Part shown: positions 52,563 to 60,096 of the stretch, piece by piece | Position numbering within the stretch: position 1 is the first letter of the stretch | Layout of the letters: each line of letters opens with the position of its first letter | Source of the DNA: Novosphingobium sp. Chol11 | GTDB lineage: Bacteria; Pseudomonadota; Alphaproteobacteria; Sphingomonadales; Sphingomonadaceae | Direction of reading: 5' to 3' | Length of the DNA stretch: 64,000 nt | Assembly (NCBI RefSeq): GCF_900218065.1 | Contig: NZ_OBMU01000003.1 | Location: 276,549-340,548, forward strand | Translations under genes and position numbers: made by a program | Notes under the pieces: model-generated | The model's database searches: none | Told to the model about the DNA's origin: nothing | The model's input: the letters and a program-made list of their open reading frames with translations, nothing else

Positions 52563-53678
52563 ATGACCGCTTTGCTGCTCGACCGCCGTGCCTTCGTCAC
52601 TGCTGCTCTGGCCGTTTCTGTTGCCGGATTGGCGGGTTGCGCCACCCCTGCTTCCGAAGCGCGCAGCGGGCCGATACCGTTCCTGACCGCGACGGCGGCG
52701 AAGGTTGGGACGAGCGACGACTATCAGATCGCGTGGGACGCAGCGGGGGTGGACCATGTCGTCATTTATGCGGGGTCAACGCCCTCCCCCGTGCTGACAG
52801 GCGAGCCAGTGGCCCGTGGGCGCGGGAAGGACAGCATCACGGTCAGCATGCCAGCGGTGGGCGCGCGGCCTTATTTCACTTTGGTGCCAGACCGTGGCGC
52901 ACCGCTCGTCATCGCGGATCGGGCGCTGCATTTGCCGAGCATCGCCAATCTGCGGGATATTGGCGGCTATCGCACCACCGATGGACGGTGGGTGAAGATG
53001 GGGCTGCTGTTTCGGTCGGACCAACTCGATCGGGTGAGCGATGCCGACCTCAAGGCCATGGAAGAGCTGAGGCTGCGGCTGGTCGCGGACCTGCGGACCC
53101 AGAGCGAGAGGACGAGGGAGCCCGACCGGCTGCCGCGCGGAAGCCAGCCCCTGATCCTGGATGTTGCAGGGGACAGCGAGGGATCGCTGGGCGGTGACAT
53201 GCGCAAGGCGATGGCTGCGATCGCGGCGGGCAAGGGCGCGGAGCTGCTGACGGCGGCGAACCGCGATTTCGTGTCGCTGGGAAGCGCGCGGCGGGCCTAT
53301 GCCGGCTTGCTGGATGAGCTGAATGGCGCGCCTATCCTCTACCACTGCACAGCGGGGAAGGACAGGACCGGCTGGGCAAGCGCGGTCATATTGACGCTGC
53401 TTGGCGTGCCGCGCGAAACGGTTATGGCGGATTATCTGGCGAGCAATGTCTATCTCCAGGCGAAGAATGAGCGGGCGAAGGAGATGCTGGCCAAGTCGAA
53501 CAGCCCGATCGATCCTGCCCATCTGGACCCGGTGATGACTGTGCGCGCCAGCTATCTGGAGGCCGCGTTCGATGAAGTGGCGAAGCGTTATGGTAGCTTT
53601 GACGCTTATGTTCGCGAGGGGCTGGGCTTGGGAGATGCGGAGATGGAAGCGCTTAGGTCGACCTATCTTCAGGGATAA
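52563..53678 (+). CDS. Tyrosine-protein-phosphatase-type lipoprotein (Y_phosphatase3)
   Basis: A 371-residue phosphatase. The N-terminus has a Tat-like RRAFVTAALAVSV signal ending in the lipobox LAGC, so the protein is probably a membrane-anchored lipoprotein. A beta-rich region (about 35-125) precedes the catalytic domain, which opens LPSIANLRDIGGYRTTDGRW and carries the P-loop HCTAGKDRTGWASAV. These are hallmarks of the Y_phosphatase3 family, which acts on phosphotyrosine, phosphoinositides or other phosphates. The extracytoplasmic location and the metallophosphoesterase partner argue for a nutritional rather than signalling role. Confidence 0.88.
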   Translation: MTALLLDRRAFVTAALAVSVAGLAGCATPASEARSGPIPFLTATAAKVGTSDDYQIAWDAAGVDHVVIYAGSTPSPVLTGEPVARGRGKDSITVSMPAVGARPYFTLVPDRGAPLVIADRALHLPSIANLRDIGGYRTTDGRWVKMGLLFRSDQLDRVSDADLKAMEELRLRLVADLRTQSERTREPDRLPRGSQPLILDVAGDSEGSLGGDMRKAMAAIAAGKGAELLTAANRDFVSLGSARRAYAGLLDELNGAPILYHCTAGKDRTGWASAVILTLLGVPRETVMADYLASNVYLQAKNERAKEMLAKSNSPIDPAHLDPVMTVRASYLEAAFDEVAKRYGSFDAYVREGLGLGDAEMEALRSTYLQG

Positions 53679-53817
53679 GCCAGGCAAAAAGAGTGCATCT
53701 GCGTAATTCTTTGTGGCCGCATCGACCTTGCTCGTCTACGAGTGATTCATAAGCGAATTTTCGAAAGAAGGACCGGGCTGGGGCACCCAGACTGCGGCCT
53801 CTATCCAGGAGAGAGCT

Positions 53818-54696
53818 ATGGTCACATTATCACATCGCGGCATTTGCGTGAGCGACATCGAAACCTCTGCGCGCTTCTATCAGGATGCGCTTGGTTTCGA
53901 ACCCTATCAGGACCATGGCGTCATCGAAGGCCCCGACATGGAAAAGACCATGCAGTTGCCGGGCGTGCGGTTGCGGGCGGTGATGCTGAAGCGGGCCGAC
54001 GGGCCGGTGATCGAACTGCTCCAGTTTCTGGCACCTGCAGCGACCGGCCCGCGGGAAAAGCGGTCGACGCTGCAATATGGGCTGGTGCACATTTCCTTTT
54101 ACGTGGACGACATCGATGCCTGGGCCGCGCGGATCCGTGAGGCGGGAGGCAAGGTTTATGAAGAAACGCGCGCCTATTTCGCCGGGAACGACACGACGAT
54201 GCTTTATTGCACCGACCCCGATGGGGTGCGTGTCGAGTTGATGAAAGCACCGGGCGAGGCGGAACGCTTCTCGCACAGCGGCATCTGCGTGCAGGATATC
54301 GACGTGTCGCTCCGCTATTATGAGGCGCTGGGCTTCACGGCGGCGGAGAATTATGTTCTGGATCAGGGACTTGATTGGCTGGGCGTGATCAACGAGGTGC
54401 CCGGCATCAAGCTGCGCGCGCAGATGGTCCGTGATTCAATGGGGAACACGGTCGAGCTTTTGAAAGTGTTCGAACCGGACAGCTTCGGATCGCGTGAGCG
54501 CCAGCCGCTCAATCGCTTTGGCCTGACGCATCTGGCCTTCTGGGATGATGAGCCGGAAAAGACATCAGCAGCGCTCAGCGAGCGGGGCGGCTATTTCGTC
54601 AAAGAGGCGCATGTGAAGACGCCGCAGATCGAATTGCTGCATGGCGCCGACCCCGATGGCGTGCGGATCGAGCTGATGCGGCCGGTATCGGGCTGA
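53818..54696 (+). CDS. VOC superfamily protein with two glyoxalase/dioxygenase modules
   Basis: A 292-residue protein with two tandem VOC domains. The first (about 1-145) starts LSHRGICVSDIETSARFYQDALGFEPYQD and ends LYCTDPDGVRVELM. The second (about 148-292) repeats the pattern, FSHSGICVQDIDVSLRYYEAL to LLHGADPDGVRIELM. Each has the His and Glu metal ligands at the domain ends. Such proteins include glyoxalases, extradiol dioxygenases and isomerases. GGAGAG lies before the ATG at 53818. A 139-base spacer from the operon upstream, with a CTCGT-CT-ACGAG repeat, suggests its own promoter. Confidence 0.9.
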   Translation: MVTLSHRGICVSDIETSARFYQDALGFEPYQDHGVIEGPDMEKTMQLPGVRLRAVMLKRADGPVIELLQFLAPAATGPREKRSTLQYGLVHISFYVDDIDAWAARIREAGGKVYEETRAYFAGNDTTMLYCTDPDGVRVELMKAPGEAERFSHSGICVQDIDVSLRYYEALGFTAAENYVLDQGLDWLGVINEVPGIKLRAQMVRDSMGNTVELLKVFEPDSFGSRERQPLNRFGLTHLAFWDDEPEKTSAALSERGGYFVKEAHVKTPQIELLHGADPDGVRIELMRPVSG

Positions 54697-54697
54697 A

Positions 54698-54923
54698 TTA
54701 CAAGGTTTCGGGGAAGCTGGTGTGGATCAGGTGAACCAGCTGCAACTGCCGGTTTATCCCGAGCTTGGAGAAGATCGAGCGTAGATGCGAACGGGGAATC
54801 GAGCAGGATCGTGCCGACGGCGAACTGCTCGACAGCCTCGATCTTCACGGCCCGTTCCGGCCTTGATTGTTCGAGCCGCTGATAGAGTTCCAGCGCCTGG
54901 CGCAGATGCCTTCGCTGCCGCAC
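54698..54923 (-). pseudogene. Degraded LuxR-type regulator with internal deletion
   Basis: Minus-strand reading gives the helix-linker portion of a LuxR protein, RRHLRQALELYQRLEQSRPE and then KIEAVEQFAVGTILLD. In a second frame it continues with SHLRSIFSKLGINRQLQLVH to a stop, which is the C-terminal recognition helix of LuxR HTH domains. The two parts adjoin near 54795, so the sensor part, the first HTH helices and the reading frame have been lost, as has the N-terminus. This is therefore a pseudogene. It overlaps no other gene. Confidence 0.75.
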
Positions 54924-55002
54924 CGATCCGCGATTAGTCCAAATGGGGGAGGCGGCATGGATCCCATCCTGCTTTGGCTATCCGCCTGATACGACGGAGA
55001 AC

Positions 55003-55443
55003 ATGATGGCAGAGCTGCCCGGCATCGCGAGTGACATGGCCCCGCAGGAGAGCAAAGGGCCGCCTGCCGACCATATAAGGTCCGTTTTCGCAGCTTATGC
55101 GGAACGGCAAAGCGCGGGCGATGTCGAGGGCATCCTTGCGCTGTTCGCGGAGGAGGCGGTGGTGCGCGATCCGGCCAATGCGCCTTCCCATCACGGCAAG
55201 GCTGCATTGCGGTCCTTCTTCGAGGCCGGCTTTGCCGCATCGGGCGGCGCGAATGACATGAAGCTGGAAGGCGCCGTGCGCATCACGGGCAATCAGGCAG
55301 CGGCGGCCTTCATCGTCCGCACCCTTCGCAGCCGCCCTGTGTACCGTGTCGAAACGCTCGACGTCATGACCTTTGACGACGCGGGACTGATCACGGAAAT
55401 GGTCGCCTATTGGGGGCCGGACAACTTCACGCGCGAAGATTGA
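55003..55443 (+). CDS. SnoaL-like / ketosteroid-isomerase-like NTF2-fold protein
   Basis: A 146-residue protein with the small cone-shaped NTF2 fold: SVFAAYAERQSAGDVEGILALFAEEAVVRDPA, then HHGKAALRSFFEAGF, and a C-terminal VETLDVMTFDDAGLITEMVAYWGPDN. The pattern is close to steroid delta-isomerase-like and SnoaL-like proteins. Members isomerise or cyclise ring compounds, but many have no known activity. The ATG at 55003 is preferred over 54943 because GGAG lies 6 bases upstream. It neighbours VOC and DUF1214 genes, consistent with breakdown of a ring compound. Confidence 0.85.
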   Translation: MMAELPGIASDMAPQESKGPPADHIRSVFAAYAERQSAGDVEGILALFAEEAVVRDPANAPSHHGKAALRSFFEAGFAASGGANDMKLEGAVRITGNQAAAAFIVRTLRSRPVYRVETLDVMTFDDAGLITEMVAYWGPDNFTRED

Positions 55444-55455
55444 AGCAACACATCA

Positions 55456-55475
55456 CCCCGTCTTTGCCGACGGGG
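55456..55475. terminator. Bidirectional terminator-like hairpin
   Basis: CCCCGTC (55456-55462) and GACGGGG (55469-55475) pair perfectly around TTTGCC, and flanking bases (ATCA/CGAT) extend the stem partly. It lies between the convergent SnoaL and DUF1214 genes. Confidence 0.6.
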
Positions 55476-55494
55476 CGATGCCTTGGTCATGAAC

Positions 55495-56583
55495 TTATCG
55501 CCTGAGGTCGCTCAGCTTCACGACCTTTGCCGTCGGCAAGGGATGATTGGTCGCTCCCGCCCAGCGAAGCAGTGCCGTTCCTTCCTCATGCCCGGCAGTG
55601 TCGAGCCAGTTGCCAAAGCCCGGATCCTGCGCAGCGACGACCATGATGAGGCGTCCGTTCGGCTCCAGACGCGCGCTGCTCTGGTTCACCGTGACTTTGA
55701 GGAAACGATAGTCGAGCGATTCCATCCACCAATTGTCGATCTGGAAATTCCAGTAATAGCAGTCCGGCGGCGTGACTTCGATCACCCAGGCTTCATCGGG
55801 TGCGAGTTTCCAATAGGCATGAGCATAAAAGATATCCTTGGCCCCGCCGCCCTTCTGGAACATCGATTGGTCGATGTCGGGAAACTGATTAGGCGTCTCG
55901 CGGAACAGCTTCGACCAGTCGATGAAGGTGCTGACGATGCCACGGATGAACGCGGTCGTTTCCTTCAGCCCCGCGCCCAGCGCAGTAGCGTCGAGCGGTG
56001 CGGGCGTCGCGGGGCCATCGATGCGTTCGATCCTGAATTCGCCGGGTTTCTCCCTGGTACGGTCCAGATAGCTTTGCCGGACGATGATCATGCTCGCATC
56101 GGGCTCCAGTCGCAGCCAGTTCTTCGGCTGGGGCGTCGTGCTGGCGATGATCTCGGCGACGCCATTCTCATCCCATATGATCTCGCTGTCGACGAGCGCG
56201 CCCGTCGCCTTGTTCGTGCCATCCTCATGATAGCGGAAGGCGTTGGCGACGATCGAAAGGTAAGCCATCGTGCCGCGCTTCACCGTCAGCCGATAGTCGA
56301 ACCGGCCGTCGATCCGGGCATTCCAATAGACATTGTCGGGATTGTCCGCGCCAATTTTCCCGGTCGTATGGCTGAGCTGGTAGAAGAAGGGAAAGCTGGT
56401 ATCGCGCGCCTCCACATGCTGCTCCAGCCCTAGGCGCAGGAGGCGTGTGAGGTAGCGGTAGCCCTCCGCCCGGTCGAGCGGCGAGGCGGGATTGCAGGGA
56501 TCGAGGACAAGGTCCCCCAGGTCCGCCAGTTCGTTGCAAAAGGCGCGCCACGCATGGCCGTTTGTCACCGGATCGTCGCTCAT
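55495..56583 (-). CDS. DUF1214 domain protein
   Basis: A 362-residue protein whose C-terminal half matches DUF1214: FYAHAYWKLAPDEAWVIEVTPPDCYYWNFQIDNWWMESLDYR, then LEPNGRLIMVVAAQDPGFGNWLDTAGHEEGTALLRW. Proteins with this domain are common next to CoA- and steroid-type degradation genes in Actinobacteria and sphingomonads; their biochemical role is unknown. Adjacent ATGs at 56586 and 56583 could start it, with GGAG 4 or 7 bases upstream; 56583 has the better spacing. No signal peptide is seen. Confidence 0.86.
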   Translation of the reverse strand: MSDDPVTNGHAWRAFCNELADLGDLVLDPCNPASPLDRAEGYRYLTRLLRLGLEQHVEARDTSFPFFYQLSHTTGKIGADNPDNVYWNARIDGRFDYRLTVKRGTMAYLSIVANAFRYHEDGTNKATGALVDSEIIWDENGVAEIIASTTPQPKNWLRLEPDASMIIVRQSYLDRTREKPGEFRIERIDGPATPAPLDATALGAGLKETTAFIRGIVSTFIDWSKLFRETPNQFPDIDQSMFQKGGGAKDIFYAHAYWKLAPDEAWVIEVTPPDCYYWNFQIDNWWMESLDYRFLKVTVNQSSARLEPNGRLIMVVAAQDPGFGNWLDTAGHEEGTALLRWAGATNHPLPTAKVVKLSDLRR

Positions 56584-56846
56584 CATGTCTCTCCTTTTTA
56601 TGGCGACGATTCTAGCAGCCGCCTTGGCGCTACCGCTTCCCAGATGGGAGGTTGGCCAAGAGTTTCTGCTGCATCTAGTCAATTTGTAGGTGTCCCGGAT
56701 GCTCGCCGTGGCCGCACTCTCTCCCACGCAATACAGAAGGAGAGCCAGGATGAATGTAGCCGACATGCCCGTGGCATCTTTAAGCACAGTCAGAGCACAA
56801 GCCGCGAGGTTGGCTGTTCTCCTTGGGGAGTGAAGGCGGCGCTGCG

Positions 56847-57332
56847 CTATTCTGACAGCGGCCGCGCGCCATTTGCGCGCGTCGGCTGGATGATGCCGAA
56901 GTCGCGTCCGTGACGGGACAGGTCGCCGATCAGGTCATTGCCCATGGTCCGTTCGACAATGCGCCACCGCCCGTCGATCTTTTCCAGCCGGTCGAGATAG
57001 TCGCCGCCGATGACCGGCTGAAGCGGGCCGCCATCCGCCTGTTGGAAGACCATGACGTAGGAACTGACTTTCGCCCTCCCCTCGCCTTCAAGCACGATCA
57101 TCACATTGGCCAGCATGTGGCGCGTACGCGGCGATCCGTCGGCATAGGTCAGCACCCAGTCGCGAAATGACTTTGCCACCGCTGCGGCATCGCGGTCCGC
57201 CATGATCGCGCCACCACTGCGCACCACGGCATCGCCCAGCAATTCACCCACCGCATCGAAATCACCGGCATCGAGCGCAAAGGGATAGCTGAACAGCACA
57301 TTCTGAATGGCGAAATAATCGTCGGCGGTCAT
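56847..57332 (-). CDS. SnoaL-like NTF2-fold protein
   Basis: A 161-residue NTF2-fold protein. It begins TADDYFAIQNVLFSYPFALDAGDFDAVGELLGDAVVRSGG, followed by RTRHMLANVMIVLEGEGRAKVSSYVMVFQQ and GGDYLDRLEKIDGRWRIVERTMGNDLIGDL. This is typical of the SnoaL-like group often seen in sphingomonad catabolic clusters. It lies upstream of DUF1214 in the same direction, separated by about 260 bases that show no gene. Function is not assigned. Confidence 0.85.
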   Translation of the reverse strand: MTADDYFAIQNVLFSYPFALDAGDFDAVGELLGDAVVRSGGAIMADRDAAAVAKSFRDWVLTYADGSPRTRHMLANVMIVLEGEGRAKVSSYVMVFQQADGGPLQPVIGGDYLDRLEKIDGRWRIVERTMGNDLIGDLSRHGRDFGIIQPTRANGARPLSE

Positions 57333-57741
57333 CGTCTCTCCTTAACGGCCGTTGAGAGGGCCCATACCCCCACTTATGCGGGTGGCGAGCGGCATTATTC
57401 CCTGCCAGCTTCGTGGCGACCACCCACAAATGGACTAAGCCCGACATGATGAGTGCGCGAACGCCCTGAACGCATCAAGCGCATGTCGACGCGCATCCAT
57501 CCGGCGCACGAGACGCTCCAATGGCCGAACATGTAAGGGCAAGAATAGGCTGTTCATGTAAGAGAAAGGTTGGCAAGAACAGGCAAGGCGCACGTGGCGC
57601 TATTTCTGGCGCCATGCGGCATATCTTGTGAAGTAATGGAGGGGGTTCTGACAGCTGAATACGCCATCACGCGATCGGCGGTCGGACGAAAAGCTGCAAT
57701 GAAGCAGGCCCGACTGTCCGGATCTTAAAAGGAGTAGCGTG
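57333..57741. other. Gene-free spacer upstream of the OmpA-like gene
   Basis: About 400 bases without a believable gene. It contains a GGCGC-TATTTCTG-GCGCC hairpin near 57597-57614 and two similar direct segments starting CATGTAAG (around 57530 and 57556), spaced about 26 bases apart. The promoters of the divergent SnoaL and OmpA genes must lie here. Nothing more specific could be assigned. Confidence 0.35.
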
Positions 57742-58608
57742 ATGACTGTCTTTTCAAAGGGATATAATTGTCTCTTAATGCTGACCCTGCTTGGCGGGGT
57801 GTCTTCGGCCAGCCTGGCGCAGACCCAGGAACAGCCTGCGGCGGATGTCTCGGCGACCGCCTATGTTCCTTCGGCCGAGGCCGTCAAGGGCCCCGAGGTC
57901 AAGGGAATCATCTCCGCGCGCAGCGGTGACAGGATGCAGGTGACGGCGGAAGACGGCACCAAGTCGGTGATCACCATCAACGACGCGACGAAGATCAGCG
58001 CCGTCAAGGGCTTCCTGGGCCTTGGTCGCGCGCGGCTGGCTGCAACCTCGCTGCTGAACGGCGTGCCGGTGACCGTCCAGACGCTTCAGTCGGGCGATGG
58101 CCTGGTGGCGAGCGCGATCAAGCTTCAGAACAAGGATCTGAAGACCGCGTCGATGATCTACAACGGCACGGACCAGCGCTTCGCCGAGCAGACCGCAGCC
58201 ACCGATGCGCTGCGCGGACGCATGAGCGAGATCGACCAGTATAATGTCAAAGCCACGACCAACGTGAATTTCGACACTGGCAAGGCCGTGCTGTCGCCGC
58301 AGGCGAAGAATGACCTGTGCGCAGCGGCGAGTACCGCCGAGGGCATGAACAATGCCCTGCTGCTGGTCGTTGGCTACACCGATTCCGTGGGTGACGAGGA
58401 ATATAACCAGGAGCTTAGCGAGAAGCGTGCTGGCCGGGTCGTCAACTATCTGCAGCAGGCCTGCAAGTGGAAGCCCTACCGCATGCTGACGCCGACCGGC
58501 ATGTCCGAAGCCGATCCGGTCGCGAGCAACGATACGCCTGAAGGCAAGGCCCAGAATCGCCGCGTTGCGGTGAACATTCTGGTCAGCAAGGGTCTGGACG
58601 GCCTATAA
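57742..58608 (+). CDS. OmpA family outer-membrane/peptidoglycan-associated protein
   Basis: A 288-residue protein with signal peptide (to about SLAQ) and a C-terminal OmpA-like domain: NVNFDTGKAVLSPQAKNDLC, VVGYTDSVGDEEYNQELSEKRAGRVVNYL and NRRVAVNILVS. This domain binds peptidoglycan. The middle part (about 60-140) is a small beta-rich region, GIISARSGDRMQVTAEDGTK, of unknown role. AAAAGGAG lies 7 bases before the ATG at 57742 (a GTG directly precedes it). It is a single-gene unit ending in a strong hairpin. Confidence 0.9.
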   Translation: MTVFSKGYNCLLMLTLLGGVSSASLAQTQEQPAADVSATAYVPSAEAVKGPEVKGIISARSGDRMQVTAEDGTKSVITINDATKISAVKGFLGLGRARLAATSLLNGVPVTVQTLQSGDGLVASAIKLQNKDLKTASMIYNGTDQRFAEQTAATDALRGRMSEIDQYNVKATTNVNFDTGKAVLSPQAKNDLCAAASTAEGMNNALLLVVGYTDSVGDEEYNQELSEKRAGRVVNYLQQACKWKPYRMLTPTGMSEADPVASNDTPEGKAQNRRVAVNILVSKGLDGL

Positions 58609-58615
58609 GATGTGC

Positions 58616-58637
58616 GGGGTGGGCTGCGGCCCACCCC
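58616..58637. terminator. Bidirectional terminator between OmpA and efflux operon
   Basis: GGGGTGGGC (58616-58624), a TGCG loop and GCCCACCCC (58629-58637) form a perfect 9-bp stem between the convergent OmpA-family gene and the efflux outer-membrane factor. Confidence 0.7.
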
Positions 58638-58641
58638 CTCA

Positions 58642-60096
58642 TCACTGGACGCTGCTGGCCGCTTGAGCCACCTGAGCCGCATCCGTCTGCCAACCGCCGC
58701 CCAGCGCCCGGAACAGGTCGATCTGGCTGGCGGCAACCTGCGCATCGGCATTGGCAAGGTCAGCCTCCGCTCCGGCCAGAGTCCGCTCCGCATCGAGGAC
58801 GGTGAGCGAGTCCGCCCGTCCTTCGCGAAGCTGCGCCCGGCTGATCCGCGCCGCAACGCGCGCCTGCTCTACCGCAGATTGCAGTGCCTGCCGCTGTTCC
58901 AGCCTGTGCGCATAGGCAGACAGCGCCGTTTCCGTTTCCTGAAGCGCCTTCAACACCGCCCCGTCGAAAGTCGCGAGCGCCGATCGGGTGGCCGCTTCCG
59001 CCTGCGCCACGCGCGCGCGGCCTCCTTCCATATTGGGGAAGGCCCAGCTGAGCAGTGGCCCGGCAAGCCAGCGCAGCGGTCCGGCCCCGAACATGTCGCT
59101 TATCGTGTTGCTGGTCGATCCGATCGACCCGCCCAGGGTGATGCGCGGATACAGATCAGCCGTTGCCACGCCGATCCGGGCGGTCTCAGCCGCAAGTCTG
59201 CGCTCCGCCTCCCGCACGTCCGGCCGCCGGGCAAGTAGCGCGCGGCCATCCCCGACCGGAATGGGGCGATCCAGTCTGAGGGTGACCGCGCGCTGGCCGA
59301 CCTCGGGGGGGAGGTCAGCCGGCGCTCTTCCGGTGAGGAGGGCCAACCGGAACAGCGCTGCGTCGCGCTGGGCGCGAAGGGGTGGAATGGTCGCCTGCTG
59401 CTGGCTCCGCAGCGCAGTCACGCGCGCGACGTCGAGGCGGCTGGTGCGCCCGGCGGCGAAGCGCTTGGCGCTGAGATCGACGGTGCGATCGAGCAGGTCC
59501 AGCGTGCGCTCTGCCACCGCGATCCGCTCGGCCGCCGACGATGCGTCGGCATAGGCCCTGACCGTCTCGGCAACCACGGTGACGCGCACGGCATCGGCGG
59601 CGGCGACAGCGGCACCCACATCGGCGCGTGACGCTTCGAGCGCGCGGCGAACGCGGCCGAACAGATCGACCTCATAATTGACGTTCAGGCCCGCATCGAT
59701 GCGCCAGTCTTCCGCTGGCAAGCCGGGCGCCCGCTGGAGCGCGGAGGTGCGGCCATAGGTAGGCTGTGCCGAAACGGTGGTCTGGGGCAGCAATTGCGTG
59801 CGGCTTTCCCGCAGCGACGCCTGCGCTCGTTCCAGATTGGCGATCGCTACCCGCAGGTCGGTATTGGCGGCCAGGGCGTTGCCGACGAGGCCGTCAAGCA
59901 CCGGGTCCTGATACAGGCGCCACCAGCCGTCCTGCGGCGCATCAGGCGTGGTGATCGCGGGGCGTGCGGCGACGAACTGGCCCTGCGCGCTGGCCCCCGG
60001 CTGCGGACGGACATAGTCTGGCCCCGCAGCACAGGCGGCGAGCGTCAGGGAGGCTGCGCCGATCAGCAGATATCGTGTCGTCATCATTTTTCTCAT
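58642..60096 (-). CDS. RND efflux outer-membrane lipoprotein, NodT/OprM family
   Basis: A 484-residue outer-membrane factor, third gene of a second tripartite efflux operon. The signal peptide ends in the lipobox LAAC (cysteine at 22). TolC-like repeats are recognisable: AIANLERAQASLRESRTQLLPQTTVSAQPT and later LARRPDVREAERRLAAETAR followed by VATADLYPRITLGGSIG. The ATG at 60096 overlaps the stop of the pump gene, so translation is coupled. It is homologous to, but clearly different from, the one at 3742-5106. Confidence 0.93.
   Translation of the reverse strand: MRKMMTTRYLLIGAASLTLAACAAGPDYVRPQPGASAQGQFVAARPAITTPDAPQDGWWRLYQDPVLDGLVGNALAANTDLRVAIANLERAQASLRESRTQLLPQTTVSAQPTYGRTSALQRAPGLPAEDWRIDAGLNVNYEVDLFGRVRRALEASRADVGAAVAAADAVRVTVVAETVRAYADASSAAERIAVAERTLDLLDRTVDLSAKRFAAGRTSRLDVARVTALRSQQQATIPPLRAQRDAALFRLALLTGRAPADLPPEVGQRAVTLRLDRPIPVGDGRALLARRPDVREAERRLAAETARIGVATADLYPRITLGGSIGSTSNTISDMFGAGPLRWLAGPLLSWAFPNMEGGRARVAQAEAATRSALATFDGAVLKALQETETALSAYAHRLEQRQALQSAVEQARVAARISRAQLREGRADSLTVLDAERTLAGAEADLANADAQVAASQIDLFRALGGGWQTDAAQVAQAASSVQ

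Noticed and set aside
56669-56692. Partial resemblance (ATCTAG...GTAGGT) to the TetR palindrome at 48494
   Set aside because: Arms do not match as an inverted repeat; similarity is within chance.
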